NCBI RefSeq assembly: GCF_000247815.1
Contig: NC_021678.1
Coordinates: forward strand, 7,956,874-8,020,873
DNA: 64,000 nt
DNA from: Ficedula albicollis
Lineage: Eukaryota > Chordata > Aves > Passeriformes > Muscicapidae
Direction of reading: 5' to 3'
Positions 41,801-52,485 of this stretch are shown here, one piece after another. Position 1 is the stretch's first letter, and each line of letters begins with the position of its first letter. The position numbers and the translations under genes are program-made. Below the pieces are notes generated by a model. The model was not told where the DNA came from and searched no databases. It was given only the letters and a program-made list of their open reading frames with translations.

Positions 41801-42854
41801 ACCAAATTAGTGCCATGTTGACTATTTCCTTACCTGAAACAGCTACCAATGCATTGGGATTTTATTTTTATTTCCCCCCACCCCTCACCAAGAGCAAAGG
41901 TGACACATACTCCATCCCCAAAGTACCATTTTTCTATTGTTACTGAACACTAGAGAAGCATTAGACAAAAGCCTAAAAACCCAAATATCTTCCTACCACT
42001 TTTTTTCTGCAGGTGGGTATTTTTCCAGACAGCAATTCTATATGCAGAAAAATTGCACCTTTGCAATTGTTGCACCTCTTTTGGGAGCACAGGGAATTTA
42101 GGGAACTTTAAAGCTCCATGCTGCATTACTGCACTTCACAGGTAAGTAACAAAGCAGCGAGTCAGACTGGTGCTGATAAGCCAAGCATGTGTTGCAATCA
42201 AACCCTGGAGGTGCTGAGCAGCTCCAGGCCAAAAGGAGATTTTTAGATGCTCATCACCTTTCTGCATGAACCTACCAAAATGTGCTCAATGCCCTATCAG
42301 CTCACACCTGTGAGCAGGGATCAGGAGATGCTCATCACAGCCCTTTCATACATGTGGCACCTACATTTTCATCATCCTCAGTGCATTGTGAGAGGAGAAG
42401 GCATTCTGCAGGAGCAAGAGCCCTCATCCACACACAAACCAAAGCAGCTTCCTAAGGCCAAGCCAAGTTATTCACGACCCTTTCTCCAACTCCCCACCAA
42501 GAGCAGAGCACACTATAAGGGCTAATAGGGGACCTTTTGAAGCCGCTGGGCTTTGGAGAAGACCTTTAACTCCAACCATCACAGCTTACACGTGGCTTCC
42601 ACAGAGCTGCCTTGGAAACATCACATCCCGTAGCAGCAAAAGCCTCAGACTCTCACTTCAATTGAGCTTTGAGTCACCTCTCAAGTGTTAAAGGATTTAG
42701 GATCTCCATTGAGAAGTAATGGCAGGAGTTTTACCTCTGTGGTATCCAAGCCTTCATAGTAGTACATCCTCTGAAATATGGCAGGTCAAAAACCTTCGGG
42801 AGGCTGGGTGTAAAATTTAACTGTTCATGCTGATTTCCAGACCTGATATTCCCC
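38833..42854. other. Unique non-coding sequence
   Basis: About 4 kb without a supportable gene. A TCAGGATTATTTTAA motif occurs at about 40022 and again at about 40097. Open frames are short and domain-less. A short stretch at 42540-42580 is only faintly CR1-like and is not called. Confidence 0.5.
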
Positions 42855-42880
42855 AAAAAAAAAAAAAAAAAAAAAAAAAA
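42855..42880 (+). repeat. (A)26 homopolymer
   Basis: Twenty-six consecutive A follow CCCC. It could be a retrotransposition tail, but the sequence to its left (42720-42854) matches nothing I recognise and no target-site duplication is evident. A plain microsatellite is just as likely. Confidence 0.85.
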
Positions 42881-44486
42881 CATCAAAAAGGAGTTGCTAT
42901 TCTTTCCCTTTTCAATCTGAGGATTTATTAAAGCAGAAGCTTTCTATGAGAAAATATCAGTTGGAAAACAAAGTATTACTCAGGCCTGAGTATTTCTCAG
43001 CATTCTAAATGGAGATCAGTGCTTAAGCCCCCCCAAAAAAAGTCAGGACATACAGCTGACATTAAACCCAGCCTGTTTGCTAAAAAGGCACCTACCAGTC
43101 ATGTGGCATGCCTATCCTTGGGATGCTCTAAACTCCAGCTCTATTTCTTTCTGGAGACCATCCTCAGAACTTTGCACATTCACTTTGAACATTCACTAAA
43201 CTCAGTTCCAAAGAACTCAAACAAAGGGTGAAAAGTCTGTATGTTTCTGTTGATTCAGTGGGAGCTTGTTTTGAAGCCAAGCCCAGCTCTATAATTCTGA
43301 CATTTCTCTGCTTTCCTCAGAGGCTTCCAGGCTCCTCCAGCAGCCCTGTCCATGAGCAGCTGCAGCCTGGGGAAGGTTGGGAATTCATAAGATGATAACA
43401 GGACTGGCAGCAGCAATGCCCCTACTGTGGTGAGCAGGAGCTCACAAAGTCTCTGATGAAATCCTGCTCCATTCTGTGAGGCACAGGTTTGCTGTAAAAC
43501 TCTGTAACAGGTATAGAAGTGGCCTGAGCCAACTCAGATAATAGAGTTTGCTGGCAGCCTGGGAGACAGGCTGAGCTGAGGCTGGACATAACACCAAACC
43601 ACCATCCCAAGGTGCACGTCATCCCCTAAGCTTTCCTGTCAATGTGTAACCACAAATAATTAACTCGCCCTCAGCTCAGCACAGAGATGCTGTTTGCAAG
43701 GAGGGGGCTCATTTGCGTGTTAGCAGGGCTGGGGAGCAGCACTCCCAGCAGCATTTCAGCCCACAGAGACCTCTGCAGCCGAGACCTGATTCAGCAGCAG
43801 CTGTGGCATTACCTGGTCAGACCTCTGAATTCCTCTGAACCCCTGGCCCATCAAACATACATTTACAATGGATAAATGTGCAGCACAAACAAGTTGGAAG
43901 GATTTCCAGGATTAGCCACAGCCTCTTCTGCTGCTGCCAACATTTCAGGCAATCCCTCATATACAGCAAGGGCAGCACATCACAAATGCACAGTGCCTAT
44001 AAAACACTCATCATCCACTTGATGAACCAATGCACTCACTGTGAAATGTCAAAGATATATGTGAAAAAGGCTTTGATACCTGTTCCTTGCCAAAAGAAAA
44101 ATATTTGGATCGGTACATGCCTATCAGCAGCATCACAAGGTCAGGCACTGCTGGGTCCAGCTCCCTGCTGGAGATGACAAACCAGTTCCAGCATGTGAAT
44201 CTCTTTCAAGTGAAGCCTTGAACATGTTAAGTCATTCCTGTTGGTTCTCCAAAACACCAGAGGCCCACTCACTTTGGAAAAGCTTACAGAAGCATCTAGT
44301 TATTACATCTAATTTCTGTTGTCTGGAGGACACTGAGGGGAGCCCTGTATCACTGTCTGGCAGCTGATGTTTCACACCCCAAACCACAGCATCCTTCTCT
44401 AGGATGGAGAGGAAAAACCAGAGGCTGCTACCAGCACTGGAGGATAGCTTCAAAACAAACAGATTTTGGGTTTGCTTTGTTTTTTG
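42881..44486. other. Unique non-coding sequence
   Basis: No gene or repeat recognised. 43.3-43.8 kb is somewhat GC-richer. Confidence 0.5.
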
Positions 44487-44625
44487 GGCTTTTTTGCCTT
44501 GGTTTTTTGGGGGGGGTAGTTTTTTGTTTTAGGTTTTTTTGACTTTGAGAATGGTTTGGGATTTTTTGCCTTGGTTTTCTGGGGGGGTGGTTTTTTTGTT
44601 TTAGGTTTTTTTGACTTTGAGAACT
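44487..44625. repeat. G/T-rich low-complexity tandem duplication, 72-bp period
   Basis: TTTTTTGCCTTGGTTTTNTG followed by a G-run and GTTTTAGG...TTGACTTTGAGAA occurs at about 44490 and about 44562. The plus strand has almost no A or C, with G-runs of 7-8. It is the complementary composition to the A/C-rich tract at 24.6 kb. Confidence 0.85.
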
Positions 44626-46470
44626 TTCCAAGTCTTACTCCAATCCATTACAATGTAAACGTATAACTCAGGTAAGCATCTCACAGTATTTGGGGTGACT
44701 TTGGGTATTTTTGTAACAAGTGACTGTGATCAATAAGAGGCCCTGCTCCTAAAAACTAGAGGGGGGTTTATCTTCCATAAAATAAAAGCTCTTCTGTAAT
44801 ATATAGGCATGGACACACACATCCACACTCACCCACCATATATTTAACAAATAATGCCTCATTTATTAATACTCTACAGTAGTTAAGCTTGTCCAGTGAA
44901 GAATTAATACAACATTTCTCAAACAAAGTTCTTGTTCTGCTTGATCTACTTGGGAAATGTTTGGTACTCTATCTTGATACACTCCTGTCTGTCAGGGGCT
45001 GCTGCCTCATTCATGCTCTTGCTAGACAAGGCAGGCAGCAGCACTGGGAGGTACCTTCCTAGGACACAGTAGCCCTTCTTCCTTAATTCTATATGAGAAC
45101 AGTTTCATTGATTTCAAAACTGATGTGAAACAGGAATAATTAGAACTAAAATGAAGTATTTATGGTCAGCATTTAACAGTATGTAAAGAAATAGCAATGC
45201 ATAACATGAACTGGAAATATTGCCAGTGTTGCTTCCTAATCTAAGGATGAGTAGAAGGTTTCCACCAAGGATTTAATACTGCAAAATCACAGGATAACTT
45301 GCATGGAAACATAAGGCTTAATTTTTGAAATTTATTTCTGCTGTAGGTACCTCTTGGGATCAAATTTTTGAGTAATTTTTTCTCCTAATAATTTTGGATT
45401 TTACAATCTAGTTTAATTTTATCTCTTCATCCATCTTACTATAAATGAATAATAACTAATTTGATAGACATTTGATAATATGATTCACCAAGGATCTTTT
45501 CAAAGAAAAGACTTTATTAGATTCCCTCAGTGGGGTTCGCTGTGCATTTTCCAAGATGTTGGCTGTTGATATATGTTTTGTCCTCTTGAGAAAATGACAA
45601 GAAACTATTGTCTGACTTTTTTTCCTATGAAAACCACAAAAAGGCTCTACATTCCTCTAAATCAACAAACCTCTACTTCACTGTTGCAAGACTATAGCCA
45701 AAAGCAATTCACAAGGACTACCTGTGTAGTCACATACACAGATGTCCTGACACAGCACTCCATTCAAAATCAGCAGCTGACATAATATTCATGGTGTTTT
45801 GGGAAGCTTCTGAAGTAGATATTCTTTCTAATAAGTGATTTCTAGTACACCAGCTGTGCAACTAGTGCCATCCACTCTGATATCAAAGGCCTTTGTTCCT
45901 AACCAGACAAATCACTTTCAACTAAGAGAGCAATGCCCAAGGCAAAGCATAATAACTACAGAAAGATATCAGCACCGGTGGTGGTAGGTTTGGCCAGTCA
46001 GTGGTCAGGGCACAGACAGAACTCTCACCACGTCCCTTGTCACTGAATGCTTATTAACAACAGGCTAAAGTTCCTCAAAAGCACCCAAGTTCCTCTGAGC
46101 AACCTTGAAATACAAATCCAGGCATTTCAGCACACTGGGGCTTAGGGTGGATTAAGAAAGCAAGAGGCAGAAAGGTAAGTTATTTCACTTACATTTTTCA
46201 TGCTGTAACTTCAACCAAGACCAAATATTAGAGAACAGGAACTACTGGGACTGGCTCTCTTGGACAAGCACAGCTGTCCCTGCAGGACACCCCTGGGGGG
46301 TGGCAGGACAGGGTACAGCCGTGAGCACCTCAGTTGCTCAGGCTGGCACAGGGATGCACAGCCCCAGCCAGGACCACTGGGTGTTCCCCCAAACATCTGC
46401 ACATGGAGGGAGCACTGCTGAACAGCCATGAGAACCTGGGAAAGGTAAAACAAAGGTATCTGCAACAGTG
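44626..46470. other. Unique non-coding sequence
   Basis: About 1.8 kb, mostly AT-rich between 44.8 and 45.5 kb. No gene or repeat recognised. Confidence 0.5.
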
Positions 46471-46811
46471 CAAAAGAAGGGAAGGATCTGGATGGGGAAG
46501 TTACATTAGCTTTGACACTAATGCACAAGTGTCACACTTTCCCCAGCATGAGTCCTCTCTCCAAAGGGCAAGGCACTGCTTGGCTACTACACCTGGACTT
46601 TGTATCTTCTAATACCCCACTGCCATCTCTGCTACTGGCAAAAGAAGGGAAGGATCTGGATGGGGAAGTTACATTAGCTTTGACACTAATGCACGAGTGT
46701 CACACTCGTGTCACACCCAGCATGAGTCCTCTCTCCAAAGGGCAAGGCACTGCTTAGCTACTACACCTGGACTTTGTATCTTCTAATACCCCACTGCCAT
46801 CTCTGCTACTG
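46471..46811. repeat. Two-copy tandem duplication, 168-bp period
   Basis: The unit starting CAAAAGAAGGGAAGGATCTG at 46471-46638 is repeated from 46639. The second copy differs by a small internal slip (CACGAGTGTCACACTCGTGTCACAC region against CACAAGTGTCACAC) and a G-to-A change (GCTTGGCTAC against GCTTAGCTAC). It directly abuts another tandem duplication. Confidence 0.92.
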
Positions 46812-46813
46812 GA

Positions 46814-46940
46814 ATTTCAGTGTAAAAGTTCCTAAATTGCTTCTAAGTGCTGCAAATGGTACTTTCTCCATGTAACCATTTCAGTGTAAGAGCTCCTAAA
46901 TTGCTTCCAAGTGCTGCAAATGGTACTTTCTCCATGTAAC
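46814..46940. repeat. Two-copy tandem duplication, 64-bp period
   Basis: The unit starting ATTTCAGTGTAAAAGTTCCT is at 46814-46877 and 46878-46940, with about three substitutions (AAAAGTTCC against AAGAGCTCC; TTCTAAG against TTCCAAG). Confidence 0.92.
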
Positions 46941-49900
46941 TTATTAGCACAATCTCTTAAAAACCAAACTGCACTTGATATCAATGTTTGCATGTGTTGG
47001 CAGCAAATTGAAATTAAGATATAAGCTAGGGCTTGTGGATTTAAGAGATAGGATTTTGGTACACATGAGCTAGGACTGTGCCTGGTGTGCTGCTCAGCAT
47101 GGCCTGCATGGAGCACACTCTGTTTCTTTTTTCCCTGCCCAGATAGGGCACAGTCCTTGAGTCCCTCCTTTTTGAGGGGGACAGTACAGTTTCCTCTGGA
47201 TTCTCTAACAGCTTGTCCTTCAGAGACACAAGTGCTCCTGCACAAGAAAACAGGGATGATTTTTCAGAGGAGTTTTAGAGCTGTAGACAAGTAGCTTCTC
47301 AGAGCAAAGACAAGTCTCCTGGCTGGAAGCCAAGGTCATTGCTAATCAAAGAACTAGACACAGAACATTTGGAGAGAAGCCTATTTTCAGAGAGTCAACA
47401 CCTCTTGGCATATGGAAATAAACAAATGGGGACTTCATTTGATATCTCCACCTTTCAGTGATGAGAAAAAGGGACTCTTTCTGTAAGAGGCAATAGATGC
47501 CCAATACCTTTTTCCTCTGTGCAAGACAGTGCCAGGTGAGGTGTTTTGCTGCACAGGGATGCAGGTGGTGACGCATTCTGGAGATCACACTTCCCTAGCA
47601 CATTTCCACACAGGAAATGTAATTGCTGGTTAATCCCAGACCATGGGGGAAGCATCCCCCTGCCCAACTTACACCATATTCCCCCACGTTTTAAATAAAC
47701 TGAGTGTGTGCACACTGGCAGTCACATCACCAGGGAAAGACAGGCTTTGCTTGCTGGCTGCTTTAGGGGAAGAGGTTCCCCACGAGCTCAGTATGAAACT
47801 GCCCATCTTTTCCATCCAGAGACATCCACATAATATTAATAAGCACTGGAAAAGTAGAGCAGAAGAGGTGGATAGCCTTTAAGATTTTGGGAAAGCCTGA
47901 AGGGTAGGGTTCTTTGTCAGTGAAATAAGATCAGGGTTTGGAAGGGACATCTTCAGATCTCAGGCCTGGGCACCCTGAAACAAGAGCAGTTCTTCTCATT
48001 TCTGTTTAACCTTGAGATCATAATTGCTAAAGCAGCATCACCGTGTTTCTGTTGGTAATTGGCAGCTGAAGATTAAGCCAGCATGAAGACTGAATTACTG
48101 CTCAAGTCTTATAATAAATTGGAAAAAAAAAAAGCTAACTAACCTATATTACTGCATAAGAACTAAAGGTTAAAAATGGCAACTTCTGCTCTTTGGGTTC
48201 ATAAGTTACCTGATGCACTGAAAATAGGATCAGTGTTGACTTTAACATGATACAGCCTACAGCAAAGACAGAGAAGACCTTTCCCAACTACACTAATAAT
48301 GGAGCTCTGCCTTTTTTTCCTGTATTTTAAGTGTTGCATAAAATATGCAGAGCATAATGAAAGGGTGCCAGGAGATTTTGCATTGAGTTCCTTGCTAATT
48401 CTGCAGTTTCCTAAGGAGTATTTCACAGCAGTGGAAACTGAAGTTTTTGTAGTTATATAACTCCAGGAGTAGAGGGCCCAAGACAATGGGATATATTTTG
48501 TGAAATTGAAGAGTGCCTCAGACACTGTTTTCCTCTCTCATGGAGATAAAGCCAGCAGTCACCATTGTAAAACCAAGAAAGCTGCTTGAGCAAGGCTAAA
48601 AGGAGAACCAATGGACTTCATCAGCTCCCCACTCAAATGTGCTTGTAGTTGCAAGCTGTAATCTACCACAAATAGCCACATTTAGAGAATGCAATTACAT
48701 GGAACAAAGCTGATGACTCTTTCAGTGCACAGAGATCATTAGAAAATGGTATCCAGTTGCAACCTATTATTTCTTTGCACCAGAGAAATAAATTGATTCT
48801 GAGTCACCTGATTTTCTGTCACACGTAAGTGGAGGTGTGCTTACAAAAACTACTCAAGCCTGCCAGCTCTAGCCCTGACATTCACAGGGCAGGCATTCAG
48901 AGGGAAGATAAGTCGGTCTGAGGATGCCAAGGAGGCCACAAGAACTCCATTTGCTACTGCAAACACTATTACCCAGCACAGGTGAATACAAATTACAGCA
49001 TCATTGGAGCTGCACCAGCTTGCCCCAGGAAGCAGATTACTGTCCAGAGTTAGGGCTGACAAATGTTTTAACATGTTATTTGTTTATCAAGGCCTAATAA
49101 GACAACTTCTAAATGAGGCTAAGCTTGGTACACCTTCACTTTTTGCCATTTTTTTCCAGCAAAGATACTGCTGTTAACAGTGAAGGACCTCCTGGCCATT
49201 TTTGGGCAGTTGGTGTCTCACTGCTAAGTGAAGCAGTCAGAGTTTACAACAAATGCTGTCCATCAGGTGACTCTCCAGATCTTCTCCTTTTTAATAATTA
49301 ACCTGAAATGTTCATTATGCATTCATCTCACCCAAGAGGGGAGAACCCAAAGAAGCTTGGACTGGCTTCAGTGTGTTTTCTGTGCAAAGGTTGGTGACAT
49401 CACTGTGGGTTTCCAGGGTAACCAGAAAAAAAGTTCAGGCTCCAAGTTTCACAGCATCCCAAAAGAGTGTGCTCAGGTGATTCCCAAACCATAAGCTGCA
49501 GTAACTAAATTCTGAGGTATTTGTTCAAGCATCTGTTCCATTTCCCAGGAAGCAGTTATTGAATCTATTGCAGCCAAAAATGATTCCACTGTCTTTTGCC
49601 ACTTAGTTCAGCTGTCCTAAGTGATGAAGAGCTTCTGTCATTCAGAAGGAAGATTCACTGAAAGCAAAGATTTTGCTGCAGAAAATATTCCCACAAAGTT
49701 TATTTTATTTCAGTTCTATTGTTAATTCTCAGTACAGGAATAAACTAAACTACTTTTTAAAATTTTCTCAAGTATTCCCAGTGTTATTCCCAATAATTAT
49801 CATTCTCAGAAAATTAGATTTGCTCCCCATTTTTACTGGGAGTCAGGAGGGAAGTCTTCCAGAAGTGATAAAACTCACGGCTTATCCCCAGACAAACTCC

Positions 49901-50353
49901 ACAGAGGCACCATTTATTTAAAAAATTCTTCAATGAACTTGTAAAACCTTAAATAGAGAAATTTTTGACCATGAATTGAAATATCAAGGTGTTCACATAG
50001 AGTAGAAACAAACAAACCAACTCAAGGAAACCAAACTACCCTCAGAATCTCACTTTAAAAATAAAACCCAAAAAACCCCCAAACTCACAGCAAAAAAAAA
50101 GAAGTCAAAATTTTGCTTTTAAAATAGGATAAATCTCGCATTACCCCACGCAGCCCAAATTAACAGCCACAGGGCTGAAGTGCTCCCAGGCAGTGTTGGA
50201 GTGACCCGACACCCCCAGGAGCCTGCAGCCCTGCCTGCAGCTCACAGCCCCCTGCTCCCCTGCCAGGGTATCTGGGCATTGCTGCACCTGCCAGGCAGCT
50301 GCTGCTGGGCTCTGGGGCAGGGCTCTGCCCAGAGCCACGGCCTTGAGAAGCAA
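46941..50353. other. Unique non-coding sequence
   Basis: About 3.4 kb with no supportable gene. A weakly CR1-like phrase (GTTTGGAAGGGACATCTTCA) occurs at 47937 but the flanks do not extend it. 50155-50345 is GC-rich and open in several frames on both strands, which is compositional. Confidence 0.5.
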
Positions 50354-50457
50354 TTCTGCTGATCACTGTCTGCCAGGGCTTAGATTAAGGGGGAGCACGT
50401 GCTGGTTCTGCTGATCACTGTCTGCCAGGGCTTAGATTAAGGGGGAGCACGTGCTGG
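50354..50457. repeat. Perfect two-copy tandem duplication, 52-bp period
   Basis: The unit starting TTCTGCTGATCACTGTCTGC is at 50354-50405 and 50406-50457 with no differences seen. It is the only perfectly identical small pair in the window, so it is either very recent or an assembly join. Confidence 0.93.
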
Positions 50458-51544
50458 TGGGGAGGCTGCAGAAATCATGATGGGCATTTCAGAGACACCG
50501 AGGAAACCTCCTGTTAGCCTCACCCACCCCCAGAGAAGGGACTGCATCTTAGGAATCTGCCGCTGATTCCATTCAGAGACTCTATTCTTTCCTTTAACCT
50601 TCTTACTTGCAATAAAGGGTTAAACACAGTCTCTTTTGGAGCAAATACTAAATTCCCCCTTGGATTCACAGCAAAACTTATTTCAACTAAGCAATTTCAA
50701 GCTTTTCAGACAAAGGAGTTATAACCAGAGGAAATTTTGCAGCAAGTAAAACCTTGGGAAAAATAAAAAAGCACTGCTTTGTAAAAAATATTTTAAATAA
50801 ATACTTTATATAAAAAGCTCTCAAAGAGCAAAACCAAATAAAAACACTAGAGCAATTTATTTTCCAGATATCATGGTGGCATGGTCACAGCTTCATTACT
50901 GTCAAAAAAAACTTAATTGCTATAGACTTTTCCCAGCTCCATCTATCTCTCGCTTCCCATCCAGACAGCAGTATTAAACATAAAATAGAATGGCTTCTCT
51001 TCAGGAAGTGTAATTAAATAAAATTGGGAATATAACTAAGGAAATGAGCCCTTTAAGATTCATTTAAGGAACAGCACACTGGTGCTGGGAACCTAGCAAG
51101 GACTGTAAATCCTGGCTGAAGAACAGGCACAGGGACTTCCAGAGATATGGCTGGGAGTCTTCCAGAGGCAAGAAGTGATTGATGAATGCAGACAGAAAAC
51201 GTTACACCAACGGAGACTCAGATCCAGAACTTCCTCAGGGAATTTTAACCCAAAGATGCCAGGTGAACTCACACAGTGCCAGCAGTTGGATGGTCAGAGA
51301 AGGGAGGTCTCACAGGGGGTGGCCTAGTGTCCCACCTGGTCACCAAAACCTTAAGGAGATTTTCCAGTGTGACCATTCCCAGGACTCCCTGGCAGTCACA
51401 CTCCCAACGCCAAGATTTTCACTGCTGGGGCTGAAGCCCCTTCATGTCAGGCAGCTCCAGTGACTGGTCAGGTCCATCCCACAGCCAGACCAGCTTTCCT
51501 CACCAGCTCAACTCCAGCTTCTTTAATCCCAAATTGCTCAGGCG
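50458..51544. other. Unique non-coding sequence
   Basis: About 1.1 kb, AT-rich around 50.6-50.9 kb. No gene or repeat recognised. Confidence 0.5.
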
Positions 51545-51677
51545 ATATCACAGTAATAATAGTATCTAGGAATATAGGCAGAGTATTAGGAATTAATTAC
51601 TTTTTTTCTCAATATCACAATAATAATAGTATCTAGGAATATAGACAGAGTATTAGGAATTAATTACTTTTTTTCTC
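51545..51677. repeat. Two-copy tandem duplication, 67-bp period
   Basis: The unit starting ATATCACAGTAATAATAGTA is at 51545-51611 and 51612-51677, with two substitutions (CACAGTAAT against CACAATAAT; ATAGGCAG against ATAGACAG). Confidence 0.92.
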
Positions 51678-52276
51678 CAGGAAAAAAAGCTTCTTGCATA
51701 GTGATAGTGCCTTCCAGAAATGCCAGGCTAAATTAGAGATGTTGGTGCCAAAGCTTTCCCTACTCTTAAAAGGTCTCAGATTCAATTGGCATTGGCCTTA
51801 CTACAGAAAGAAGAGTAAGGGAATCCATGCCATATGTGAACAGAAGGTGCCTCTGGTATATTCTCACTCACACACCTTCTGAATCAAGAGCCAGAACCTC
51901 TATTTGTGTAATCCTCCAGGCCATCTTTCTTCATTCTACACAGAAATTGTTGGGCTTTTTTTTTTTTTCACATTTAAGAGCCATGATAACACCTAATACT
52001 GTCTCTCTGTATGCTAGGAATGGCTGTATTTTCTTGCCATTCCTAGCCTGTAGAAGTACCCTGGCTGGGGCTCTGAATCCTATAAAAATTCAGATTTCAT
52101 AGGCAGCACAAAAATTCTTTCAGCAAGATCACGCTGAAAATATATTTATATTAATATACATCTCTCTCTATTGACAATCAGCTCCCACAGTGCCTAAGCA
52201 GTGACCAGGAGGATCACCTTTGCAGTACTCTGATTCTGACACCCATAATGATTATTTGGATTGCAAAAACCACAGA
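51678..52276. other. Unique non-coding sequence
   Basis: A 600-bp spacer with a T-run near 51957-51969. Nothing else recognised. Confidence 0.5.
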
Positions 52277-52485
52277 GACAGTGACTGACCTCTCATCTCA
52301 AACAGGGAAAGGGTTTCCTGCTCTGAGATGCATCCAAGTGGTTTGTACCCATGCTCAGCATGCACACAGACAGCATCAGTGACAGTGGCTGACCTCTCAT
52401 CTCAAACAGGGAAAGGGTTTCCTGCTCTGAGATGCATCCAAGTGGTTTGTACCCATGCTCAGCATGCACACAGACAGCATCAGCT
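52277..52485. repeat. Two-copy tandem duplication, 104-bp period
   Basis: The unit starting GACAGTGACTGACCTCTCAT is at 52277-52380 and 52381-52485. The copies differ by one substitution near the start (GTGACTG against GTGGCTG). Confidence 0.92.

Noticed and set aside
42535..42585. CR1-like phrase around GGAGAAGACCTTTAACTCCA
   Set aside because: Too short and isolated to support an element.
47930..47990. CR1-like phrase GTTTGGAAGGGACATCTTCA
   Set aside because: Only about 20 bases match and the flanks do not extend the alignment.
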